A DNA stretch of 64,000 bases from Siphonodentalium dalli (Eukaryota; Mollusca; Scaphopoda; Gadilida; Siphonodentaliidae), in assembly GCA_032622095.1 (NCBI GenBank), contig CP136061.1:63741127-63805126 (forward strand). The letters run 5' to 3'. The notes under the pieces are model-generated. The model saw only the letters and a list, made by a program, of their open reading frames with translations. It had not been told where the DNA came from and searched no databases. A program made the position numbers and the translations under genes. The number at the start of each line of letters is the position of its first letter. Position 1 is the first letter of the stretch. Below, piece by piece: positions 46,674 through 58,229 of the stretch.

Positions 46674-46693
46674 TAAATTCAGAATAGAAGATT
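46674..46693 (-). CDS. Proposed RPTP juxtamembrane microexon (20 bp)
   Basis: The transmembrane exon leaves in phase 2, while the exon at 39331 enters in phase 1. Twenty bases, acceptor atcttaatag and donor TTTA/gtaaag, convert phase 2 to phase 1 and add IFYSEF after the basic stop-transfer RKR. The competing reading, a 96-bp exon at 46598-46693 with YEMGLYAIYNEFDKGFEILI, has an open frame and a donor but the wrong entry phase. Both remain possible; one may be alternative. Confidence 0.4.
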
Positions 46694-46801
46694 CTATTAA
46701 GATTATGTTTAGTGATTAGTTATATTAATCAAAACATTGTATTAAATGAAATTTTGAAGCAAGATCTTAATTTATCTCACAAATATTTATATATTTCTCA
46801 C

Positions 46802-46913
46802 CTTTTTCTGATCAACAAAAATATGATAACAACCGTTACTATGGCAACAATTAAGACAACTGTAATGGCTACGGCTATAACAATGATGTCACTGCTTTCT
46901 TCTGGTATAGGTC
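46802..46913 (-). CDS. RPTP transmembrane exon
   Basis: Acceptor ataattacag, donor AAAG/gtgaga; phase 1 in, phase 2 out. It encodes GPIPEESSDI followed by an uninterrupted stretch of about 26 hydrophobic residues (IIVIAVAITVVLIVATIVTV and VIIFLLI) and then basic RKR, a single-pass type I anchor with stop-transfer. The preceding exon joins in phase to give YGPYITQTGPIPEE. Confidence 0.92.
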
Positions 46914-46969
46914 CTGTAATTATATAAGTTATGAATTCATTGTTTTTGGGAGACAGAGTTACTGCTTAA

Positions 46970-47031
46970 CCCTATCATGAATGGGGCTGGGCTGGTGCAG
47001 CATTAAAGTATCCTATGCCAGTCCATTTTAA
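46970..47031. mobile_element. TTAA MITE family 1, solitary end
   Basis: After TTAA (46966-46969), CCCTATCATGAATGGGGC and GCTGGTGCAGCATTAA are the inverted right end of family 1. It stops near CCTATGCCAGTCC; the other end is missing. It lies between two RPTP exons 115 bp apart or less from each. Confidence 0.55.
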
Positions 47032-47146
47032 GGTAAAAAAAGTCAATATTTTATGAGATCAACTATTGCCTACAATTGGGTATATATCAGTGCTCAAAAG
47101 CTCAACTTTAAAAATTAAGCCTAATTCAATAGCACAGATAACTTAC

Positions 47147-47220
47147 CCGTTTGTGTGATATATGGTCCATAGAGACTAGAAACTATGCATCCACCACTTG
47201 TGCAGGAGAATCCTTGAACT
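47147..47220 (-). CDS. RPTP membrane-proximal ectodomain exon, second half
   Basis: Acceptor tcatttttag, donor ACGG/gtaagt; phase 2 in, phase 1 out. With the upstream exon it reads EYKVQGFSCTSGG then CIVSSLYGPYITQTG, typical of the last beta strands of a fibronectin-like module before the membrane in receptor phosphatases (SEYxVxxxxxT...YGPYI). Two cysteines here could pair with two upstream. Confidence 0.88.
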
Positions 47221-48826
47221 CTAAAAATGAGGAAATGAAAGTATCAATGACTATTAGCTCAACATCGAGATGGGATAATCTCATTCATTACAGTCAATGG
47301 AGCGATATGGAATGCAGAAAGTTTAAATCCTAAAATAGATTTGTCCATGAGAGAACAAATGTATGTTGAAGTTTTCTATGTGATTGTGCCTGCCAAAATG
47401 GAATTCCCATTCAGAATTCAGGAGAAGATAACGATATCGTTTGCATATTTGGCGTGAAACTATAAGACATCATATGAAAAGATAGTGTACGTGTTGATAT
47501 ATCAACGGCATTTCTGAGAATCTTCACTGTATCTGTAGACATATTCTCAAAATAAGTGTCCCTCTCAACCGTGTTGGAACGCTGTGAGCCCAAGTTAAAA
47601 AATTACCATCAACGCAGTTTTAGTGTCGTATCATTACTCCAACGTGGTTGTAATTTTCAATGTGGTCAAGGTAACCGTCATCGCAATATAACGTGGCCTG
47701 TGTAACCCTCAATGCAACAAAACGCGGTCGAGATAACTGCCAACTGAACATAACATGGTGTACGTGGTCATAAACAAAACGGAAAGGTGCCTTGGATTCC
47801 AACATCGATACGTCGGGACGTCGATCTTTATGACGACCTGACAGGCATGTTTTGTCCACCGAGCAATATGATGGCCCAATATATTGTCATATAACGGCAA
47901 TTTTTTTATCTGTCTTGTTGGCTTATATGCATTAGTTTAAGGATTTATCGTTCAGAACCCAGATGGCAATGACCCGATAATGTTCGAACATTCAGACTCC
48001 AAAGAGAAACTGTTCCACTTTACAGGAAGATTGTGTGTTTAAATTACACCGGCATTCATGTAAAAAGACTAAAACAAATCTGTGGTTTGTGTAATTGTTA
48101 AAAAGTGATTATTGTGGATTATACTTTCAAAACAAATGTGTATTTACAATTACAGAGTCAAGAATTGTGTGCCCCATGCCAGCTATGAATGGTACGATCC
48201 GTGTTTTAAACCGAGTGACAGGTGCGATCATTATCATGGCGCATTGTTATAATTCACACATTTCGCTCCTCTCTCATGTTCAGCTTACTCCCCAATTAAT
48301 GCCTATTTATTCAGATTTATTGGTGAATATTAGCTTAAGTCTATATTTTGGCCCGGGCAAAATACAGATTCATACAAGAAATATTGTTAGTGGATTGGAG
48401 TGATCTGATTGGCCGAGAGGTGTGAACTGGTTTATAAGTAACATATTATAACATAATGTTTCCGACTCCTATCCTGACATCGCTGTTATTCTGTATTGTA
48501 CACGTTACACGAAATATCCCCATCGAGAGCCAAGGCTCTTTTATATAATCAAACGACAAGCATGTGTTCATTGTCACGGAGTGAAAGGCTGCATGAAATA
48601 TGTGGAAAGGAAGATTACATACATTAATGTAGCAACTGATAATTGTCCATAGTTTTCACCCACGCAAAATACACGTCAATTAAAATACTACACATTAGGC
48701 TACTTTCTTCTACATGTATTAACTAACATTCTGGAGAGGGGTAGAATGCGAAAATGTCTGAACAGAGCTGCATGTGTCTCAGATTAGTGTTTTCCCAGTT
48801 TGAATGATGTAGGTACAAATTGAGTA
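47221..48826. other. Intron stretch with short degenerate repeats
   Basis: At 47630-47760, variants of CAACGTGGT/AACGTGG-TAAC recur about every 25-30 bp. Nothing else is recognised; frames of 60-100 aa have no domain signature. Confidence 0.35.
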
Positions 48827-49230
48827 AATAGAGACATTTCGCAAAGTCGCGATTACGATTACGGCTAGGATATATTGTCCTATTGTAAGGTGGACACCAT
48901 CACAATTTACCTACGATGGTTAATTGGTGAGGCGGCCGGTATATGCCCCACTATATTCAGTTACATATATATTTGATGGAAAAAGTAATGTGTGTCTTTT
49001 TCAGATCCACTGTTCATATCCGTGTGTTTACACTATGCGAATAATGTTAGAGTGTCCCAAAGCAGGACCGGGGGCACATCCTTGACACATCTGCAAAAAA
49101 TTAAACTGAGTGGGAAATATTTCGTCTCACATAAGAATCCTCGTGCGTAAAGATTGAATTTTGTGCATGTCCGGGCAAGATATTGTCCATATCCGTAATT
49201 GTAATCGTGATTTTGCTAAAGGTCTCTATT
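48827..49230. mobile_element. MITE with ~60-bp imperfect inverted termini
   Basis: AATAGAGACATTTCGCAAAG followed by TCGCGATTACGATTACGG on the left mirrors CCGTAATTGTAATCGTGA then TTTTGCTAAAGGTCTCTATT on the right, continuing inward to ATATTGTCC. The 404-bp element is non-coding; no clear target duplication. Confidence 0.72.
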
Positions 49231-50784
49231 GTTTCCATTTACCATGTTCCAGTGTCGGTCAAAACTGTTTTTGATAGCATGTAACAATAAAGCGCACTCA
49301 TATACTTTACAAACGGCATATAAAAACAGAAATTTTCCAGACATTTTTTAATTTTCACACACGCTTGTTATTCATACCACGCATACCATATATTAAATAA
49401 TCCAAAAATAATTATAAAATAAACACTATTTGTTGTTTATACTGCAGAATACCAGGACCTTTAATTATTCTGACTTTAATTAGCCATTCATCTGCATAAA
49501 GTTTGTAAAAATATTATTCAGATATCGATGCCATGTTGACTTTCCATGAAAAACCATAACTTCCCCATCGTGAACCTCTATTTGACAATGCGCTCGCGTT
49601 GCTACATCGTCTCGTCATTTGAAGTTATTATTAAATTTAGGTCAAAGGCCATTCTGCATCCGTAGCTTTCCGGGTCAAGACATTATATCATAATGTAGCA
49701 AATTGATGCAGATGACTCCTCCTACCGGCTTGCCTTCTATATTGACTGACAGCATGGCCAATTTGGAGTGTTGGGTTGAAATGTTCAATCTCCGTTGCAT
49801 ACTGTGCACACGTGGCATCTCTCACGTAGATTGATATTCCGAATTTCTTCCTAACAATGCACAGACCTGTGTGTCTTCCTTTGATAGTGTGTCAGGCATT
49901 TGATTATGACAGTGATGCTAATATGTTGTTGTTTCTCTATCATGTCTGGGCATTCAAATGCTTCCTCAAAAGTATTTGTATATTATGAACCGGGAACAGG
50001 ATGACTTATTTCCCTTAAAGGGCTCATTTATTTTGTTATCTTAGATATTTTTCCAACATCATTTTCAACGGCATCCGAAAGTTGGAAAATAGCACAGAAT
50101 TATTCAAATGTGAACATAAATAAAATAAAAATACAAAAAAAATACAAAATAGGCAAAGGTAAGTCAGCGCTGACATTACATGACCTCGTTGACTCCCAAG
50201 GCAAAGCGTTAAACTTCAACGCAGTCCGCGTTAAACTTCAATGCGGTCTGCTGAATTTCAACACAGTCCTAACATACACTCAATGCATTATCAATATGAT
50301 GACTGCATTGCGTTGACGTTACGACCGCATTTTAATGGCTGAGGACTGGGTTATTTTGAGAATATGTGTATATTGCCGAAATGGCTCAGCTTATGTGAAA
50401 ACTTGAGGAATGTTCACCAATTATTTATTACAAAGATTATGGAGTGAATAATGCTTTCTAAACCTATATGGATATAAAATCACCCCCCTCCACCAATCTA
50501 CAGAACCACACCACTCCCATAACAACTACAACTGGCATGATCAGCATTTTAGCTTACCCAGTGATATGATGTATGGCATCACTGTTCGTATAAAACATAG
50601 AAGACAGAAACCATAGATAACAATATGTCCAAGTACTATTATAACAATAACATGATTTTTAAGGGTGTTAGGTTTATTTTTTACCTGTTTACAAGGCGTT
50701 CCCTAGAGCAATAACAGAGCTTTACTGGTACAATGAAATCTTATAAAAGCCCTCCAGTGGTACAGAGGAGAAAACAAGACATAA
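49231..50784. other. Intron stretch with a small degenerate repeat
   Basis: At 50180-50335 the words GTTAAACTTCAAYGC, CAACGCAGTC and GCGTTGACGTTACGACCGCATT recur in direct and inverted form. The rest appears unique. Confidence 0.35.
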
Positions 50785-50811
50785 TAGTTCGGGAGCCCGC
50801 ATATGTTCTAT

Positions 50812-51262
50812 TTACACTTTTGCGTACAAAAGGTTTGACCCCCTAAAGTTGGTACCAATAATGGAACATTCTGAAAAACCGATTTCTTAAGTTGCGCATT
50901 CCTGGGGTTTAGGGGCTGCTGAACCCCAAAAAGTGCCAAAAATCACTTCTATTTACACTTCCGCGTACATCGATGAATTTTGGTTTGATGATACTCCTAA
51001 GTGTACTGATTAAGAAAACACAACTTAAGAAAGGGATTTTCCTGGGGTTTTCAGATAAGAAAGGGGGTCCCATGCTGAACCCCAAAACATGATTTTTCAC
51101 TTTTGTTTACACTTTCGCGTACATCCATAATTTTTGGTCTCAAAGTACTTTGATATATACTAATTATAAAAACACAACTTAAGAAGCAACTTTTCCTGGG
51201 GTTTTAAGACAAGAAGGGGGTAATCGGGTCACCCCTCAAAACGTAAAAAATCACTTTTATTT
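50812..51262 (+). repeat. Three ~155-bp subterminal repeats, left arm
   Basis: Each unit runs TTTACACTT-YGCGTAC ... ACTTAAG ... TTCCTGGGGTTTT ... CCCCAAAA ... AAATCACTT (about 50812, 50950 and 51107). The mirror set is at 56376-56830. Ordered repeats next to the ends are candidates for transposase binding. Confidence 0.75.
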
Positions 51263-51408
51263 ACATGATTGCATTCGTCCAACGTGTGTGTATGTGCGTA
51301 CACCCCTGGAACGTTGTACTATCACAACCACTACATCCCTAAATCGATACGATCAACTTAAGAAATATATATTCTTGTCGTTTTCTGATAAGAATGAGAC
51401 TTGTTACC

Positions 51409-51431
51409 CCCCCCCCCCCCCCCCCCCCCCC
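51409..51431 (+). repeat. Homopolymer C run, mirrored by G run at 56206-56231
   Basis: About 23 C residues flanked by CTTGTTA and ACAACCCGAT; the right arm has about 26 G at the equivalent point. Both lie about 625 bp from their tips. Such runs are prone to length error. Confidence 0.85.
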
Positions 51432-52669
51432 ACAACCCGATTCATTTTCTAAAACTATAAGTGAGCCAGTTTTATGAAAATTATAGCGGGAAAATCTAGT
51501 AAAAGGTATACAAATGTATATATTTTCGAGACTCTAAGACATAATGACATTTTTTGGGCCAAAATTGAAACTCACCATCCAAGATGGCCGCCAAAATGGC
51601 CACAGGAAGTTGAAAATATGACATTTTTTCACAAATATCTTCTAGATCAATTCATGCTGTTTGGAACTGGTTGAGTAATGCAACTTTATTTTGTGTTTTC
51701 TATATTAACTGATCATTGGAGCAATTAAATATGCAATTATTGGGGTCCTAACCCCTTCCGATCCCTCAAAAATTTGATTGTATGCGGTATAAAAGTTTAC
51801 CCAAAAAAATCACAATTGGGATTCTAGTCATATTTCAACAAGAAAGGAACAGAACTTTGTAATGTGAGTGAGGCATATCATTACCTATGCATATTCCAAA
51901 TCACTGGAACCAAAATTCTTACTTTGGCTCAAAATGGCTGCCAATATGGCCGCCAAAATATGGACAATGGTAAATATTACACCAGCGTGTCCTGCAATCG
52001 CTTACAAGTTGTATTGATGTATACAATTGACCATTCTGCATTCTATACATTCAATACTAACATGTCTGATGCACCATGGTTAATTGTTACTATTTTCACC
52101 ACTGACATCGTCAAAAATATTGGACTTTTCTCTAAATAACTTGACATAAATATTGGCAAAAATTAAGTTTTCAGGTTTGGACCATTTTTTCAAGTAAAAA
52201 TATAACTATCTTTGGATTGAAAGGTGTTTATTGTTTTGGTCTATCTTAAATGTGTCACACTACGGTGTTTATAGACCAAGTTGCTCAAGATGGCTTCCAA
52301 AATGGAAATCAAATTTGTAAAATGCAAATTTTTGACATATATCCCAAACATTCTCTGCATTATCCGAAAAGGTAACAAATTGTGACTCACTCGGTTATTA
52401 TACGTGCTAGTTAATTAACTGACAACTACATGTTCTATTCCCAGTTGTCCCAGTTCTGTATGGGGCATGACAAATTCATTTTAAAGTATGTAATTTTGCC
52501 GAAAACCTCTTTTGTGATTTTGGCCATATTTATTGGAAGGAAATGGGCAGCACTTTGAGACAGAACTGAGATGGACCATAATCTTTGGCTATTCTTGTCC
52601 ATTATGATAAAAACAATGTCTACAGGATACAGTGTGGATGCCAAGATCGTAGCCAGGGAGTTACTCTGT

Positions 52670-54308
52670 GATCATATATGTGAGGTGAATAGGTATACAA
52701 CGAGTTATTGTATGTCATGACTGATGTGAGTAGGTATACAATGAGTGACTATATGGTTATACGTGGGTTGTCCATGGTAAGATGCATCTAGGTATATAGG
52801 GAGAGGTCATGGTCAGGTGTGAGGTGAATCGGTATGCATGGAGTGACTTATGGTGTATGATTGTGTATATCCAGTAAGGGTGCATCCGGTGTGCCTGTAT
52901 GGTCATTGGTGTGGTGTATGGATATAGCTACATGGTCATCTATGTGTTGATTATGTATATATGGAGTGACTGTAAGGTCATGGGTGGGATGTACATGTGT
53001 TGTCTGTATGATCATGGATGGGGTGTGTGGATAAATAGGTAGTGATTTTATGGTTACGGGTAATGTGCATAGGTATACATGGAATGACTGTACGGTCATG
53101 ATTGAATATGAATACCTGGAGTAAGCTGGGTGGACATTATCGAGCGTGTGGGTACATATGGAATGTCCTTGTGGTAACGGTGGGATGTATATTTATATAT
53201 ATCGTGGATGTATTATCATTGGTGGGTGTATAGGGCTTAGCTGTATTATCATGGATGGCCTGTATGATTATACAGTGAATTGTCATGTGTGAGGTGTATA
53301 TGCAAGTATGGATTATTTGAGTGGTCGTATGTGCGTTTTTGTGTATATCTGGACGGGCTGAATGCCCATTAGTGAGGGTTACATGTATACCTGGAGTGAA
53401 TCTATGGTCTAGGGTGGGCTGCATATGTATATCGAGTGGTTATATGACTATGTGTGTCGAATAGGTATACAGATAATGACTGTATGGTTAATGATGAGAT
53501 GAGTACATGTAGGTATACAAGTAGTGACTGTATGATCATAAATGTAATGAACATCTATACAGGGGGTGACAGGCGTATGAGTATACATGTACCTGGTGTT
53601 CCTGTTTGGTGACTCGTGTTGGTATCGTCATGTGTAGGTTATACCAGTACACACACGTGTTGCTTTATTGTCATGGGCGAGGGATATGTGTATATAGCGA
53701 GTGGCTATATGGTCATGGATGAGGTGCATATGCATACATGGAGTGACTATACTGACATGGCTGGGGTGTATTAGTATATCTAGAGTGGCTATTCGGCTAT
53801 GGTGTGACAAATAGGGATACAGGGATTGACATGGCCACTGTTGGGGTGAATATGAATACAAGGATTGACCATGATCGTGTATGAATGTTTTGAATAGGTA
53901 CACACGGGGTGACTATATGGCCATAGGTCAGGTGAAGGAGTATACCAGGTAACATGGGTGAGGGTATGTGTATGAAGCGAGTGGCTATATGGCCATTGGT
54001 GATGTGCATATGTATACCGGAATGACTTTATGTTCACTGTTGTGGTGTTGATGTATATATTGATTGTCCATTTGACCATGCGTTTGGAGAATAGGTATAA
54101 CCTTATGGCCAATGGTGAGATGAATGGGTATACATGGAGTGACTATATGGTTATGGGTCATGTTTAGGAGTATACCCGGTGTGCCTGCATTGTGACGCGT
54201 GGCTGCATGGTCATCCATGGTCATGGGTCAGGTGTACATGATTACAGTGGGTAACTATATTGTTATGTCTGTGGTGTTTATGTATATATGTAATGACTGT
54301 GTGATAAT
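52670..54308 (+). repeat. Left inner array of the foldback, ~50-bp units
   Basis: Diverged copies of GAGTGACTGTATGGTCATGG followed by GTGAGGTGYATAGGTATACA. Inverted counterparts fill 54394-55020. The left array is about 1.6 kb and the right about 0.6 kb, so unit number changed after the inversion formed. His/Thr/Ile-rich open frames here follow from the repeat and are not considered genes. Confidence 0.8.
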
Positions 54309-54393
54309 GGGTGGCTATCGCTTTCCACGATATGACATGACCTCTCTATTGATTATCATATCCTTGAGTTATTGTGGAAAGCGACAGCCACCC
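54309..54393. repeat. Central hairpin of the foldback
   Basis: GGGTGGCTATCGCTTTCCAC and GTGGAAAGCGACAGCCACCC pair at 19 of 20 positions around a 45-nt loop. This marks the symmetry axis of the 6.1-kb palindrome. Confidence 0.85.
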
Positions 54394-55020
54394 ACGGTTC
54401 ACATGTACAACACACCCATTACCCCAGTCACCTCATATGTACATAAACACCACACAAATGAAAACATAGTCACCCACTTTATACACGTACATGTACTAGT
54501 ACACCTGGTCATACAGCCATACTTGGTTATACCCGTACATACCACAAATGACGATACAGCCACGAGTCACCAGGCATGAACAACAGGTATACACCTACAC
54601 CCGACCATATAGTCACTCTATGTATACATATTCACTACATTCACGATCATACAGTCACTCATTGTTTATACATATTCACCTCACCATGGACCATACAGCC
54701 ACTACATGTATACCTATTTGCCATACCCATGACCATGGAGTCAATCCAGGTATACATATGCACATCACCAATGGTGAGCCCTTCCATATATACCAATATC
54801 CGCACATACGACCACTCATAAGTTTTATACTTACCATACTCATGCCATCCATGATAATAAATCTACTCCCCATACACCACCAATGTTAACACATCCACAA
54901 CATATATAAATATACGTCCCACCGTTACCAACAGGGCACTCCCTATATACCCACACGTCATTCATGACCATACAATAACTCCCTGTATACCTATTATCCC
55001 CATCTATGATCATAACTCCC
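54394..55020 (-). repeat. Right inner array of the foldback, ~50-bp units
   Basis: The inverted counterpart of the left array: GTATACCTATT and CATGACCATACAGTCACT recur. It is shorter than the left array by about 1 kb. Confidence 0.75.
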
Positions 55021-56853
55021 TGGCTACATCTTGGCTTCCACCCTGTATCCAGTTGATAAATTTTTATCATTATGGGCCAGAATACCCACATATCATGGTT
55101 CATCTCAGTTCAGTCTCAAAGTTCTGCCCATTTCCTTTCAATAATATGGTTCTCCGCAAAATTAAATACTGCAACTTTAAAATGAATTTGTCATGTCCCA
55201 TACGGAACTGGGACAAACATAATAGAACGTAGTTGTCAGTTAATTACATTGTAACTAACACGTACAATGACCAAGTGAGTCACAATTTGCCACTTTTTTT
55301 CGGATAACGCTGATAATAATGTTCTGGATATGTTAACTTTTAACTTTCTACAAATTTGGTTGCCATTTTGGAAGCCATCTTGAGCAATTTAGTCTATAAA
55401 CACCGTAGTGTGACACATTTAAAACAGACGAATACAATAAACACCTTTCAATCCAAAGATATTACATTTTACTTGAACAAATGGTCCAACCCTGAAAAGT
55501 GAATTTTTGCCGATATTTATGTCCAATATTTCTGGTGACAATAGTAAAAATTATGCATGGTGCATCAGACATGTTAGTATGCAATGTATAGAAAACATAT
55601 TAGTCAATTGTGTACACCAACCACAACTTGTAAGCGATTACAGGACACCCTGGGCAATATTTACCATTTTCCATATTTTAGCGGCCATTTTCGCAGCCAT
55701 TTTGAGCCAAGGTAAGATTTATGGTTCCAGAGAGTTTGAATATTCATTGGTAATGATATGCCTCACTTACATTACAATGTTCTTTTCATTTCTTGTTGAA
55801 ATATGACTAGAATCCCAATTGTGATTTTTTGTAAAATTTTGTACTGCGTTCTGTAAAATCGAATTTTTGAGGGATCGGAAGGGGTTAGGACCCCAATAAT
55901 TGCATATTTAATTGCTCCAATGATCAGTTAATATAAAAAACACAAAATAAAATTGCATTACTCAACCAGTTCCAAACAGCATAAATTGATCTAGAAGATA
56001 TTTGTGAAAAAATGTCATAATTTCAACTTCCGGCAGCCATTTTGGCGGCCATCTTGGATGGTGAGTTTCTATTTTGGCCCAAAAAAGTGTCATTATGTCT
56101 TAGCTTCACGAAAATATATACATTTGTATACATTTTACTAGATTTTCCCGCTATAATTTTCATAAAACTGGCTCACTTATAGTTTTAGAAAATGGATCGG
56201 GTTGTGGGGGGGGGGGGGGGGGGGGGGGGGGTAACAAGTCTCATTCTTATCAGAAAACGACAAGAATATATATTTCTTAAGTTGATCGTATCGATTTAGG
56301 GATGTAGTGGTTGTGATAGTACAACGTTCCAGGGGTGTACGCACATACACACACGTTGGACGAATGCAATCATGTAAATAAAAGTGATTTTTTACGTTTT
56401 GAGGGGTGACCCGATGACCCCCTTCTTATCTTAAAACCCCAGGAAAAGTTGCTTCTTAAGTTGTGTATTTATAATTAGTATATATCAAAGTACTTTGAGA
56501 CCAAAAATTATGGATGTACGCGAAAGTGTAAACAAAAGTGAAAAATCACGTTTTGGGGTTCAGCATGGGACCCCCTTTCTTATCTGAAAACCCCAGGAAA
56601 ATCACTTTCTTAAGTTGTGTTTTCTTAATCAGTACACTTAGGAGTATCATCAAACCAAAATTCATCGATGTACGCGGAAGTGTAAATAGAAGTGATTTTT
56701 GGCACTTTTTGGGGTTCAGCAGCCCCTAAATCCCAGGAATGCGCAACTTAAGAAATCGGTTTTTCAGAATGTTCCATTATTGGTACAAACTTTAGGGGGT
56801 CAAACCTTTTGTACGCAAAAGTGTAAATAGAACATATGCGGGCTCCCGAACTA

Positions 56854-57661
56854 TAACTCATTAGAGGAAAAGATGTCCGAGTACTATTATTTATTATAAA
56901 GCCATCAACAATCACACAGCTGAAACCATTGTCTGTCCATTGTCCTAATATTAGACAAATGGCTGAAAAACGTTTGCAAAAGACCACGCAGAGTCAAATT
57001 TCAGTTTCTCAGACACGCGCACATAATCCCGAAAACCCCACGAATGCAACCTTTATATTTCATATTCAAACTGTCGGGAAAATTTTGAATCACTATGAAA
57101 TAATTGTTGTACATTTTTTATACAAAGTGAAATTGAAGACCATCTCCCCAATTCATTACTGTAACTGGTATAAACTATGTTCATACGTGTGTTAAACATG
57201 GGATGTTTTTCATCTACAATCTCAGTTAAAATGTGCCAATAATACTTTAATGGGTGAATTGTGATGAAATCTATCAAATAACTTTTATGGACATCTGTAA
57301 TAATGGCCACGGGAAACTTAAAATTAATTTAATTATTAAGCCGATTAGATAGCCGATGCAGAGGTCGAGTGCCTCATTGGTGTGTGTGGGCCACAGAAAT
57401 AACAAGAAGTTGCACCTCAGTTGTTGAGATACCCCCAATGGTGCCAAGTGAAATATGGGCAGGACAAAAATTCAACATTTTCAGATGAAAAAAGAGGGAT
57501 AACTCTTGAACGGAAAATGCAACCAACATAACTGAATCCTCTTTTGAAAGCCTTGTCCTATTAGCATATTCGGGTTAGAAAATCTAACCTATATGGTCGC
57601 TATCAAGCTATTTCATTGTTCAGTTTCATTGTTCAGTTTCAGTGGGAGTAAAGAAACATAC
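56854..57661. other. Intron stretch, nothing recognised
   Basis: No coding exon, terminal repeat or tandem repeat seen. It ends at the donor gtatgt of the exon 57662-57776. Confidence 0.35.
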
Positions 57662-57776
57662 TTATATTCAGAATCTGGAGCTAGGCCACCATTACAGTAA
57701 ACTCCCTCTGGCTTTATATCACATGACCCATCTGATCCAATCATGTAGGATTCTATGCTACGTTTTCTTCTTGCAC
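57662..57776 (-). CDS. RPTP membrane-proximal ectodomain exon with furin-like site
   Basis: Acceptor acttctttcag, donor TATAA/gtatgt; phase 1 in, phase 2 out. It encodes ARRKRSIESYMIGSDGSCDI then KPEGVYCNGGLAPDSEY. GVYCNGxLxPxSEY is the pattern of the membrane-proximal module of receptor phosphatases. RRKR followed by S fits the R-x-K/R-R furin consensus, about 67 residues before the membrane, where several vertebrate receptor phosphatases are processed. Upstream exons are not identified in the remaining 6.2 kb. Confidence 0.87.
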
Positions 57777-58229
57777 CTGAAAGAAGTTTGTTTACTGAAT
57801 AATGCTATCTAATGAGAAAATAAGTTTTGGTGAGAGGTTACACATAAAGAGATAAGAAAACATAATCTTCATAATCTGACAGTGTTGGTGCTGGACCAAA
57901 ATTTTCTCTTGCCAAAATGTTTGCCAAATGAAATTTTTATTTTTTCCAAAGATTTGCCAAAATTTGCAAAGGAAAAATTCTCATTCGAACATAACATGCA
58001 TCCACATGTACACACGGTAGATAGTACAAGTGTGTAATTAATATATATCAAAGTAGCAATGTTGTAAGAGACACCCGGAAACATGTTTAATATTGCTACA
58101 CATTTATCAAATTACAAATATCTGTTACCTAAGCATTCATATTATTTCGACTGTATCAGTGTTGGGGGACAAAGAACCACAAATTAATCCATTGTCATTC
58201 ATATTTGGCTGATTAACATATTTTCATCA
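57777..58229. other. Intron stretch, nothing recognised
   Basis: AT-rich; short frames only. Confidence 0.3.

Larger units (their letters stand above)
50785..56853. mobile_element. Giant 6.1-kb foldback element
   Basis: The two halves are inverted copies: TAGTTCGGGAGCCCGCATAT starts at 50785 and its complement ends at 56853, both bordered by TAA (50782-50784 and 56854-56856). Arms match from the tips through 52.68 kb on the left and from 55.0 kb on the right, including mirrored C and G runs. Inward, the arms turn into ~50-bp repeats in opposite orientation, longer on the left. The centre is a hairpin (54309-54328 with 54374-54393). It resembles Foldback-type elements with long, repeat-built termini. 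No transposase frame is seen. Confidence 0.9.
270..57776 (-). other. Receptor-type protein tyrosine phosphatase-like gene, partial at both ends
   Basis: Eleven minus-strand exons with GT-AG borders join in phase into one type I membrane protein: extracellular membrane-proximal domain, one transmembrane helix, juxtamembrane stretch and most of a tyrosine-phosphatase domain. Members of the family dephosphorylate phosphotyrosine on signalling proteins at the cell surface. The order of blocks (YVKN, then YDENRV, NASYIDGY, WSVVWE, KYW, FTIWK, VTH and VLVHC) is that of a phosphatase domain. Several signature residues are substituted, so catalytic activity is doubtful. The upstream ectodomain lies beyond the right edge or in unrecognised exons. 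The active-site loop and any second domain lie at or beyond the left edge. I cannot assign a vertebrate orthologue. Confidence 0.88.

Noticed and set aside
46598-46693. 96-bp RPTP exon reading YEMGLYAIYNEFDKG
   Set aside because: Open frame and splice-like borders exist, but its entry phase does not match the transmembrane exon; the 20-bp version fits. Kept only as an alternative.
53000-54580. Many overlapping His/Thr/Ile-rich open frames on the minus and plus strands
   Set aside because: They translate the ~50-bp foldback repeats in several frames; no splice borders, no domain, and they repeat with the DNA unit.
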